From assembly GCF_003945385.1 (NCBI RefSeq), contig NZ_AP018920.1:5704001-5768000 (forward strand): DNA of 64,000 nucleotides. Reading direction: 5' to 3'. Shown here one piece after another: positions 55,452-62,345 of the stretch (position 1 is its first letter; every line of letters begins with the position of its first letter). The translations under genes were made by a program, and so were the position numbers. The stretch comes from Pseudonocardia autotrophica. GTDB taxonomy: Bacteria; Actinomycetota; Actinomycetes; Mycobacteriales; Pseudonocardiaceae. Under the pieces are notes generated by a model. That model was not told the DNA's origin and ran no database searches. It worked only from the letters and a program-made list of their open reading frames with translations.

Positions 55452-55483
55452 GGGAGCGCGCATTCCGCGGAACGCGCGCTCCC
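55452..55483 (+). terminator. Hairpin after the LysR gene with TTCCGCGGAA centre
   Basis: GGGAGCGCGC (55452-55461) pairs with GCGCGCTCCC (55474-55483); the 12-nt centre is itself a near-palindrome, ATTCCGCGGAAC. Position 11 nt after the stop suits a terminator. Confidence 0.6.
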
Positions 55484-55500
55484 GGTCACAGGGCTCAGGG

Positions 55501-55518
55501 TGCGTTCCGCGGAACGCA
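55501..55518. promoter_or_regulatory. 18-bp perfect palindrome TGCGTTCCGCGGAACGCA
   Basis: It shares the TTCCGCGGAA core with the preceding hairpin, 39 bp away. The short, fully symmetrical form looks more like a protein-binding site than an RNA stem. No target promoter is evident. Confidence 0.45.
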
Positions 55519-55559
55519 CAGGGTCTGACCGGCGCGCCGCGACATAGGGCGGCACGGCC

Positions 55560-55850
55560 AGCGCAGTGCGGCACAACCCAGCCCAGCACGGCCCGGCACC
55601 TCGCGGCCCGGCCCGGCACGGCCCGGCACGGCCCGGCACGGCCCGGCACGGCCCAGCACGGCCCGGCACGGCCCAGCACGGCCCAGCACGGCCCAGCCCA
55701 GCACGGCCCAGCCCAGCCCAGCACGGCCCAGCACGGCCCAGCCCAGCGCGGCCCAGCCCAGCCCAGCGCGGCCCAGCCCAGCCCAGCGCGGCCCGGCGCG
55801 GCGCGGCGCGGCCCGGCGCGGCGCGGCGCAGTGCGGCGCGGCCGGAGGAC
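55560..55850. repeat. Minisatellite of CGGCCCGGCA / CGGCCCAGCA decamers
   Basis: About 290 bp of tandem 10-bp units (CGGCCCGGCA, CGGCCCAGCA) with inserted 5-bp CCCAG/GCGCG steps. The right end changes to CGGCGCGGCG. All six frames are nearly stop-free, which produces long spurious frames on both strands. The extreme strand bias (C on plus, G on minus) and repeat purity suggest replication slippage. No gene is credible here. Confidence 0.9.
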
Positions 55851-55868
55851 CCCTCGATTCCAGAGATC

Positions 55869-55885
55869 CGCTCACCAGGTGAGCG
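55869..55885. repeat. CGCTCACC-A-GGTGAGCG palindrome
   Basis: The 17-nt core is identical to the centre of the palindrome at 46444-46478, without the outer arms. It is the first of three such palindromes within 206 bp. Confidence 0.8.
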
Positions 55886-55963
55886 ATTCCGGGTGGACCG
55901 CACTCCCCTCCTCGGTCGCGGTGCCCGAGTGGTGCCAGGAGGGGTGGGTGTATTTCTCCGGAA

Positions 55964-55982
55964 CCGCTCACCCCGTGAGCGG
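55964..55982. repeat. CCGCTCAC-CCC-GTGAGCGG palindrome
   Basis: Eight-bp arms with a CCC centre; same CGCTCAC/GTGAGCG arms as its neighbours. Confidence 0.8.
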
Positions 55983-56057
55983 ATCGACGACGTAGCCACC
56001 CGTCCCCCGGCACCGAGCGGCTCAGAACCCAGGGAACGACTCCCAGCCCGGGAAACT

Positions 56058-56074
56058 CGCTCACGGGGTGAGCG
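56058..56074. repeat. CGCTCAC-GGG-GTGAGCG palindrome
   Basis: Seven-bp arms with a GGG centre. Followed by ATTTCC, like the GATTCC after the 55869 copy. The surrounding 55886-56160 holds no gene I can support. Confidence 0.8.
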
Positions 56075-56160
56075 ATTTCCGCCCGGAATGCCCCCGGCCG
56101 AACCGCCCGCGCCGACTCTGGTCCACCGGTGGCGCGGGGCGGCGGGCCGGTGATCCCGGC

Positions 56161-57171
56161 TCAGGCAGGCACCGGATCGGGGGCGGTGTTGCGCCGCACC
56201 TCCACGAGCAGCGCAGCCTGCGCGGCGGGCACCGCGGCCGGATCACCACCCCACGCCCGCAGCGCCGGGCTCACCAGCGCCCGGCCGAACGAGAACGTCA
56301 CCGGCCAGAGCGCGGGCAGCTCCCGGATCGCGGCGAGGTTCGCCGCGGCGGTGACCGGCTCCCAGCCGCCGGAAAGGAACGCGACCCCGGCGAGATCGTC
56401 GGAGACGGTCGCGCGGAGCACGTCGTGGGTGGCCCGTGCGACGGCCGCGGGCTCCGCCTCCTCGGCTTCGGAACCAGCGGTGACCATGTTCGGTTTGAGC
56501 ACGGTCGCGCCGGGATCGACACCCGCGTCCGCGAGCGCCGCGGTGACCGCCGCCAGCACCCGGGCGGTGACGGCAGCGGTGCGCTCCAGCGGATGACTGC
56601 CCGCGGCCAGCACCTCCGGTTCGACGATCGGCACCAGCCCGGCCTGCAGGCAGTCGGCGGCGTAGCGGGCCAGCGCGTGCGCGTTCGCCCGGATCGCCCA
56701 GGCGGACGGCAGATCGCCGGCGATCCGGAACACCGCCCGCCACTTGGCGAACCGGGCGCCGAGCGCGGCGAACTCCGCGGCCCGCTCCGGCAGCCCGTCC
56801 AGCCCGGTGGTGACCGTCTCGCCGGGCGCACCGGCCAGCGGCGCGGTACCGGTGTCGACCTTGATCCCGGGCAGCATGCCGAGCTCGGCGATCCCGGTGG
56901 GGAAGGTGCGGCCGTCGGCGAACCGCTGGCGCAGGGTCTCCTCGCAGAGGATCACCCCGTTCACGCCCTCGGCCAGCCGGTCAGCGGTGACCAGCAGCTC
57001 CCGGTAGTCGCGCCGGTGCCGCACGGACGGAGGCACCCCGGCGTGGTCGAGTCGCTGCGACATCGTCGCGATGCTCTCGTCGGCGGCCAGTACCCCGCGA
57101 CCGCCGGCGACCAGCCGGCGTGCGGTGGCCCGCAGACCCTCCGGCGGTGGCGCTCCCGCTCGATCCGTCAT
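56161..57171 (-). CDS. Class I fructose-bisphosphate aldolase
   Basis: A 336-residue class I aldolase of the vertebrate/plant-like fold. GRGVLAADESIATMSQRL, the substrate-binding NGVILCEETLRQ, KWRAVFRIAG and the Schiff-base Lys226 in ATVLKPNMVTAG are intact, with GVAFLSGGWEP and ALQ-like C-terminal blocks. It cleaves or forms fructose 1,6-bisphosphate and possibly sedoheptulose 1,7-bisphosphate. Proximity to cbbS-cbbX-lysR suggests it was part of the Calvin cassette, but it is equally useful in glycolysis, which would explain its retention. Start is ATG 57171, with a hairpin 16 nt upstream in the leader. Confidence 0.92.
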   Translation of the reverse strand: MTDRAGAPPPEGLRATARRLVAGGRGVLAADESIATMSQRLDHAGVPPSVRHRRDYRELLVTADRLAEGVNGVILCEETLRQRFADGRTFPTGIAELGMLPGIKVDTGTAPLAGAPGETVTTGLDGLPERAAEFAALGARFAKWRAVFRIAGDLPSAWAIRANAHALARYAADCLQAGLVPIVEPEVLAAGSHPLERTAAVTARVLAAVTAALADAGVDPGATVLKPNMVTAGSEAEEAEPAAVARATHDVLRATVSDDLAGVAFLSGGWEPVTAAANLAAIRELPALWPVTFSFGRALVSPALRAWGGDPAAVPAAQAALLVEVRRNTAPDPVPA

Positions 57172-57187
57172 CCGTGCACCTCCGTGA

Positions 57188-57217
57188 GTGGTCTCCGGCG
57201 ATCCCGCCGGAGACCAC
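57188..57217 (-). terminator. 12-bp hairpin between the P450 and aldolase genes
   Basis: GTGGTCTCCGGC (57188-57199) pairs perfectly with 57206-57217 around a GATCCC loop. It would end the P450 transcript, or fold in the aldolase leader only 16 nt before its ATG and affect translation. Confidence 0.6.
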
Positions 57218-57269
57218 CCGACGCTAGGTACGCGAGGTCTCCCGGCCCTCCCCCGCCGGGTGGATGCGG

Positions 57270-57346
57270 CGGGGGAACCGGGCAGCGGGACCGGGCAGCG
57301 GGACCGGGCGACAGAACCGGGCGGGGACCCGCGCAGCAGAACCGGG
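57270..57346. repeat. Short GGGACCGGGCAGC repeats after the P450 gene
   Basis: Imperfect 13-15 bp units (GGGAACCGGGCAGC, GGGACCGGGCAGC, GGGACCGGGCGACAG and similar) occur about five times. Non-coding. Confidence 0.6.
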
Positions 57347-57348
57347 GC

Positions 57349-58593
57349 TCAGGACAGCAGCACCGGCAGCTCCCCGACCCGGCTCATCCCGGGCCGCGGC
57401 AGCCAGGCGAGCTCCTGCGCGGGCACCGCGAGCCGCATGCCCGGGAACCGGTCGAACAGCATCCGGAGGCCGATGTCGCCCTCCTGCCGGGCGAGCGCTG
57501 CGCCCAGGCAGTAGTGCACGCCCTGGCCGAACCCGAGATGGCCCTCACCACGGCCGGTGTCCCGCCGGACGTCGATGTCGTCCGGCCGGTCGAAGGCCCG
57601 CGGATCGTGGTTCGCCGGCAGCAGACCGGCGATCACCGGGGTCCCGGCGGGGATCGCGACGCCGCCCAGTTCGACGTCGGTGACCGGATAGCGGATCTGG
57701 GTGAACTGCACCGGCCCGCGGGCCCGCATCAGCTCGTTCACCGCGGCCGGCCAGCGGTCGGGCTCGGCGCGCAGCAGCGCGAGCTGGTCGGGACGGGTCA
57801 GCAGGGCCAGCGCCCCGTTCGAGAGCAGGTGCGCGGTGGTCTCGTGCCCGGCCATCACCAGCGCGAAGACCATCGTGACCATCTCCTGGTCGGAGAGCCG
57901 GTCGCCGTCGTCCTCCTGGGCCGCGATCAGCGCGCTGATCAGGTCGTCGGCGGGTTCGGCGCGACGCGCCGCGATCAACTCGTGCACGTGCTCGACGGCG
58001 GCCCGCAGCACTCCGGGAGTGTGCTCGGGATCCAGCGTGGTCAGCACCCTGCCCCAGCCGTGCCACTGCGCGCGCTCCGGTTCGGGCACCCCGACCAGCT
58101 CGCAGATCACCGCGATCGGAAGTGGATAGCCGAACGACTCGACCAGGTCGACCGGGCTGCCGTCGGCGCCTGCCGCAGCGATGTCGTCGAGCAGGCCGGC
58201 GGCGATCTGCTCGACCCGGGGTGCCAGCGACTGCACCCGCCGCACGGTGAAGGCACGCGACACCAGCTTGCGCAGCCGGGTGTGGTCGTCGCCGTCGGAG
58301 GTGAGGATCGTGCGGAGCAGGTAGCCGATCACGTCGTCGGGCACACCGGCCTTGCGCAGCATCGCTTCCCGGACGTTCACCCCGGCACCGGCCTGATCGG
58401 GATCGGTGCCGAAACGCGGATCGGTGAGCACCGTCCGCACCTCGTCGTAGCGGGTCACCAGCATCATCGGCGGGCCGCCCATCAGCGACACCGTCACCGC
58501 GGGAGCCTGCTCCCGCAGCCGGGCGTATCCGGTGTACGGATCCGCTGCGAAGTCGGGTGCCAGCAGGTCGGGCGCTCCGGTCGGTGCGGTCAT
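57349..58593 (-). CDS. Cytochrome P450
   Basis: A 414-residue soluble bacterial P450. The I-helix has FALVMAGHETTAHLL, the ExxR motif is in NELMRAR, and the heme loop GFGQGVHYCLGAALAR places the thiolate at Cys362. GYPLPIAVICELVGVPEPER is the typical class I B-region. It needs a ferredoxin and reductase; none adjoins. Substrate unknown (secondary metabolite, steroid or xenobiotic). ATG 58593 has GGGGAG about 8 nt upstream. The TetR gene ends 37 bp upstream in the same direction, so the pair is probably one operon under TetR control. Confidence 0.92.
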   Translation of the reverse strand: MTAPTGAPDLLAPDFAADPYTGYARLREQAPAVTVSLMGGPPMMLVTRYDEVRTVLTDPRFGTDPDQAGAGVNVREAMLRKAGVPDDVIGYLLRTILTSDGDDHTRLRKLVSRAFTVRRVQSLAPRVEQIAAGLLDDIAAAGADGSPVDLVESFGYPLPIAVICELVGVPEPERAQWHGWGRVLTTLDPEHTPGVLRAAVEHVHELIAARRAEPADDLISALIAAQEDDGDRLSDQEMVTMVFALVMAGHETTAHLLSNGALALLTRPDQLALLRAEPDRWPAAVNELMRARGPVQFTQIRYPVTDVELGGVAIPAGTPVIAGLLPANHDPRAFDRPDDIDVRRDTGRGEGHLGFGQGVHYCLGAALARQEGDIGLRMLFDRFPGMRLAVPAQELAWLPRPGMSRVGELPVLLS

Positions 58594-58630
58594 CTCGTGC
58601 TCCCCTCGGTGGTGGTCCGGAGGCCCGGGA

Positions 58631-59359
58631 TCACCGGGTCCGGCGGCGCCATTCGGTGTCGATGTGGTCGATCAGCGGCCGGTAGAGCCCGGCCGCCTCC
58701 GCCGCGACGGGCGCGGCGGCCGTTGCCTCGCGCTCCGGGGCGAGACCGGGGGCGGCGAGCAGCCGGCGTACCGCGTACTCGATCAGCTCGCCGCTGCCCT
58801 CCTCGGCGGCCGGGCTCCTGACCTGCGGCACGCCGTCGATCAGGAAGAAGCCGAAGAGCACCGATCGCCAGGCGTGCAGCTGCTTCTCGGCCGGCAGGTC
58901 CTCGACGAGCAGTCCGGCGTCGCGCAGCAGCTCGAAGTGCCGCCGGCCCACGTCCTCGCGCAGCGCCGCGAGCTCGCCGAGCGCACCCACCGCCTCGTGC
59001 GCGAGCCGCCCGAGCACCTCGACATCGCCCAGGTAGAGCGCGCGGGTCACGTCGTCGCCGCGCATCCGCTGGTAGAGCAATCGCGACATCCGCCACGGCA
59101 GCGCGTTCTCCGGCTCGGCGGCGATCCGGTCGGCGAGATCGGCGAACACTCGCCGCTGGGACCGCAGCAGCACGGTCAGGAACAACGCGTCCTTGGTGCG
59201 GACGTGCAGGTAGACGGTGCCCTTGCCGACCCCGGCCCGGCGGGCGACGTCCTCGATGGTCACCCGCCGGTAGCCCCAGCGCACGAGCAGTTCGGCGGCC
59301 GCGTCGAGCACCCGCTCCATCCGCTCGGTATCCCCCGGGACCTGCTCCGCCACCGACAC
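58631..59359 (-). CDS. TetR family regulator
   Basis: A 242-residue regulator. The N-terminal helix-turn-helix is RVLDAAAELLVRWGYRRVTI, EDVARRAGVGKGTVYLHVRT. The ligand domain is all helical with no recognisable ligand motif. The frame continues to 59464, but GTG 59359 has GGAGG 4-5 nt upstream and begins right before the helix-turn-helix. It is upstream of the P450 gene in the same direction and divergent from the crotonase-like gene; the operator-like repeats between them suggest it controls both. Confidence 0.88.
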   Translation of the reverse strand: MSVAEQVPGDTERMERVLDAAAELLVRWGYRRVTIEDVARRAGVGKGTVYLHVRTKDALFLTVLLRSQRRVFADLADRIAAEPENALPWRMSRLLYQRMRGDDVTRALYLGDVEVLGRLAHEAVGALGELAALREDVGRRHFELLRDAGLLVEDLPAEKQLHAWRSVLFGFFLIDGVPQVRSPAAEEGSGELIEYAVRRLLAAPGLAPEREATAAAPVAAEAAGLYRPLIDHIDTEWRRRTR

Positions 59360-59377
59360 GGCACCTCCACCTGATCC

Positions 59378-59415
59378 GTATGACCTGATGACCGAAATCG
59401 TGAATCCGGTCATAC
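59378..59415. promoter_or_regulatory. TetR operator candidates
   Basis: GTATGACC (59378-59385) is mirrored by GGTCATAC (59408-59415), and nested inside, ATGACCG (59388-59394) by CGGTCAT (59407-59413) with a 12-bp spacer. The block begins 19 bp before the TetR start. Confidence 0.55.
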
Positions 59416-59462
59416 AGTCACGGTAGCTTCGCCGCGGCGCCCTGTCGAGATACGGTCGGGCC

Positions 59463-60236
59463 ATGGCCGACTACGAGCACCTGCTGGTCAAGCAGGACAG
59501 CGACACGGTCCGGATCACGATGAACCGGCCGCAGCGCCGGAACTCGCTGACCGCCGATCACCTCCGGGAACTGCTGGACGCCTTCGAGAGCGCCGGCAAC
59601 AGCGACGCGACCGGGATCGTGCTCGCCGGCGAGGGCAAGGCGTTCTCCTCCGGACACGACTTCGGTGATGTCGCGGACCGCGATCTGGCCGGGGTGCGCG
59701 ACCTCCTCCGGCTGTGCACGACGGTGATGCGCACCGTGCAGGAGGTCCCGCAGGTCGTCGTCGCGCGGGTGCACGCGACGGCGTGGGCGGCGGGCTGCCA
59801 GCTCGTCGCGTCCTGCGATCTCGCGGTCGCCGCCGAGTCCGCGACGTTCGCGCTGCCCGGCGGCAAGGGCGGCTGGTTCTGCCACACCCCCGCAGTCCCG
59901 GTCGCCCGCAACATCGGCCGCAAGCGCCTGATGGAGCTGGCACTCACCGGGGACCCGATCGACGCTCCCACCGCCGCCGAGTGGGGCCTGATCAACTACG
60001 CGGTGCCGGACGCCGAGCTGGACGCCCGGGTGGATGAGCTGCTCGCCCGTGCCACCCGTGGCAGCCGACTGTCCAAGGCCGTCGGCAAGCAGACCCTCTA
60101 CGCCCAGCTCGACCGCCCCGAGGCCGATGCCTACCGGATCGCGTCCGAGGTCATGGCGTCGATGTCGCAGTCCGGCGGAGCCCGGGAGGGGATGGCGTCG
60201 TTCCTGGAGAAGCGGCCGCCGGAGTGGTCGGACTGA
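59463..60236 (+). CDS. Crotonase-fold protein lacking both catalytic glutamates
   Basis: A 257-residue enoyl-CoA hydratase/isomerase superfamily member. The oxyanion segment FSSGHDFGDV and the glycine-rich turn AWAAGCQLVASCDLA are kept. However, the first catalytic Glu position is Gln (GCQL) and the second motif reads FALPGGKGGWFCHTPAV with no Glu. It should not hydrate enoyl-CoA in the normal way; ECHDC3-like proteins share this. It may be another CoA-dependent activity or a binding protein. ATG 59463 follows TACGGT by 6 nt (leaderless). It is divergent from the TetR gene. Confidence 0.85.
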   Translation: MADYEHLLVKQDSDTVRITMNRPQRRNSLTADHLRELLDAFESAGNSDATGIVLAGEGKAFSSGHDFGDVADRDLAGVRDLLRLCTTVMRTVQEVPQVVVARVHATAWAAGCQLVASCDLAVAAESATFALPGGKGGWFCHTPAVPVARNIGRKRLMELALTGDPIDAPTAAEWGLINYAVPDAELDARVDELLARATRGSRLSKAVGKQTLYAQLDRPEADAYRIASEVMASMSQSGGAREGMASFLEKRPPEWSD

Positions 60237-60293
60237 CCGCGCGTCGCGGCCGGGCGGCTCCGGCCGCACCGATCACCTAGGCTCGTCCGGACC

Positions 60294-61187
60294 ATGAGCC
60301 ACCCCATCCGACTGAGCCGGCGTCGCCTGCTGGGCACCGCCGCGGTGCTCGGTGGGGCCGCGATCGGGCTGGCCGGCTGCGGCCGCGAGTCGGCCGACGC
60401 ACTGACCCGGCTGCGGGCCGGCGGCGATCTCGTCGTCGGCCTGTCCGGTGAGCGGCCGTTCGGCTTCACCGACGGGGTCGGACGGCCGACCGGGGAGGGC
60501 CCCGAGGTGGCCCGTGCGGTCGCCGCCGGGCTCGGCGGCGCCGGGCTGGTCGCTGTGCAGGTCCCGTTCGAACGGCTCGTCCCCGACCTGCTGGACCAGC
60601 GGTTCGACCTGATCTCGGTCGGCCTCACCATCACCCCGCTGCGCTGCCAGCAGGTCGCGTTCTCCCGGCCCGACTACGTCGCCCGGACCGCACTGCTCGT
60701 CCCGACCGGCAACCCGCTGGGCGTCGCGACGCTCGGTGGCGTCCGGCGCACCGGCGCGACACTCGGCGTGCTGCGCGGCTCGGCCGAGTTCGAGTACGCG
60801 CTCGCGGCCGGCATCGGATCGGATCGGATCGTCCAGTTCGACTCGCAGGGTGCGCTCGTCCGCGGGGTCGGGGGCCGGGAGGCCCAGGTCGGGGCGCTGA
60901 CCCGGATCTCGCTGCTGGACGAGGTGCGGCGCAACGCCGGCATCGGACTCCAGGTCACCCCCGGGTTCGCGCCCGAGGTGAACGGCCGGCCGGTCGTCGG
61001 CGCGGGTGCGTTCGCGTTCCGGCCCGCCGACACCGAGCTCCGCGCGGAGTTCGACCGGGAGCTGACCGCGCTGCAGGAGTCCGGCCGCTGGCTGGAGCTG
61101 GTGCGCCCGTTCGGTTTCACCGAGGAGAACCTCCCGCCGCGCGATCTGACCGTCGACGACCTCTGCGCCCGCACACCCGAGTCGTGA
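60294..61187 (+). CDS. Family 3 extracellular solute-binding lipoprotein (orphan)
   Basis: A 297-residue amino-acid/ectoine-type binding protein. The signal region SRRRLLGTAAVLGG has a twin-arginine-like start and ends in lipobox LAGC (Cys about 29), so it is membrane-anchored outside. GGDLVVGLSGERPFGFTDGV, QRFDLISVGLTITPLRCQQV and GVLRGSAEFEYAL are the typical lobe segments. No permease or ATPase is nearby, so it must borrow a transporter encoded elsewhere or act as a sensor. TAGGCT at 60278-60283 gives a short leader of a few nt. ATG 60294 is used. Confidence 0.87.
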   Translation: MSHPIRLSRRRLLGTAAVLGGAAIGLAGCGRESADALTRLRAGGDLVVGLSGERPFGFTDGVGRPTGEGPEVARAVAAGLGGAGLVAVQVPFERLVPDLLDQRFDLISVGLTITPLRCQQVAFSRPDYVARTALLVPTGNPLGVATLGGVRRTGATLGVLRGSAEFEYALAAGIGSDRIVQFDSQGALVRGVGGREAQVGALTRISLLDEVRRNAGIGLQVTPGFAPEVNGRPVVGAGAFAFRPADTELRAEFDRELTALQESGRWLELVRPFGFTEENLPPRDLTVDDLCARTPES

Positions 61188-61223
61188 CCCGCCGGACGCC
61201 GCCGGGATGCGAGGATCCCGCAC

Positions 61224-62336
61224 ATGGCGCTGCGCATCGCCGGGATCCCGGTCCCCGGCCCGTCCGACCTGCTCTCCGGGGCGGCGGCCGTCGTCGACCG
61301 GACCGGTGAGCTCGCCGGCACGGTGGTCGCGCTCCCGGCTCGCGCCGGTGAGCTGATCGACGACATCGGGACGCTGGTCGGCCGGATCGGGACGATCGCG
61401 GGCCGGGCGGAGGCGCTGCTGGACCGGGTCGACGGTGTCGTCGACCGGGCCGAGGGGCTGCTCGTCCGGGTCGACACGGTCGCCGGTGACGCGACCGGTG
61501 TCATCGAGCGGATCCGCCCGGTGGCGGAGCGCGCGGAGCAGCTCGTCGAGCGCGTCTCCGGCGTCGCGGTGGACGCCGAGTCGCTGGTCTCCCGGGTGAA
61601 CGGGGTCGCCGACGACGCGGGCGAGCTGGTCGGCCGGGTCACCACGGTGGCCGACGAGGCGGACGGACTGGTCCGCCGGGTCACCACCGTTGCCGAGCGG
61701 GCCGACGGCCTCGTCGAGCAGGTCACCACGGTGTCCGAGCAGGCCGGTGGGCTGGTCAGCCGGGTCACCACGGTCTCGGAGAAGGCCGAGGGCCTGGTCG
61801 AGCAGGTATCGGTGGTCGCCGGGAACGCCGAGGGACTGGTCGCCAGGGTGGACGCCGTCGCCGGCGAGGCGGACGGGATCGTCCGCACCACCACCACCGT
61901 CTGCGACCGGGCGGGCAACCTCATCTCCCAGGTCGAGCAGGTCACCACGGACGCGACCGGCGTCATCGGATCGGCCCGCCAGGTCGCCGACCGGGCGAAC
62001 GAGGTGGTCACCGAGGCGAGCGGGGCGAGCCGGCAGGCCGGCGAGCTGCTCGACCTCTACGGCCCGCTGGCCCGGCAGGCGGCACCGCTGGCCACGAAGT
62101 TCCTCGACGAGCTCTCCGAGGACGAGATCCGCGCCGCGATCAAGCTCGTCGACCAGCTCCCGGTGTTCACCGAGCACATGGAGAACGACATCCTGCCGAT
62201 TCTCGCGACGCTCGACCGCGTCGGGCCGGACGTGCACGAGCTGCTCGACGTGCTGAAGGAGGTGCGGCAGGCGATCGTCGGCATCCCCGGCTTCCGGCTG
62301 CTGAGCCGCCGGGGCAGCGAGAAGGCCGGGGACTGA
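61224..62336 (+). CDS. Alpha-helical protein of 14-residue repeats
   Basis: A 370-residue protein from ATG 61224. Residues about 55-260 consist of some fourteen 14-residue repeats of the form VTTVAERADGLVEQ, each two heptads with Val/Leu/Ala stripes, predicting a long amphipathic helix bundle or rod similar in pattern to apolipoprotein or phasin repeats. The C-terminus (residues 290-360: LVDQLPVFTEHMENDILPIL, then LHELLDVLKEVRQAIVGIPG-like) is conserved in actinobacterial proteins of unknown function. There is no signal peptide. The N-terminal helix may bind membrane. It converges on ethylmalonyl-CoA mutase with 9 bp between. Confidence 0.7.
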   Translation: MALRIAGIPVPGPSDLLSGAAAVVDRTGELAGTVVALPARAGELIDDIGTLVGRIGTIAGRAEALLDRVDGVVDRAEGLLVRVDTVAGDATGVIERIRPVAERAEQLVERVSGVAVDAESLVSRVNGVADDAGELVGRVTTVADEADGLVRRVTTVAERADGLVEQVTTVSEQAGGLVSRVTTVSEKAEGLVEQVSVVAGNAEGLVARVDAVAGEADGIVRTTTTVCDRAGNLISQVEQVTTDATGVIGSARQVADRANEVVTEASGASRQAGELLDLYGPLARQAAPLATKFLDELSEDEIRAAIKLVDQLPVFTEHMENDILPILATLDRVGPDVHELLDVLKEVRQAIVGIPGFRLLSRRGSEKAGD

Positions 62337-62345
62337 CCCGGCCGC

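Noticed and set aside
55351..56153. Repeat-rich frames encoding ARPGTARHGPARPG-type proteins
   Set aside because: They arise from the decamer minisatellite, are open in every frame and have no start signals or known domain.
61690..62256. Alternate-frame Arg/Ser protein inside the repeat-helix gene
   Set aside because: Shadow of a 42-bp repeat read in another frame; composition follows third-position G/C bias.
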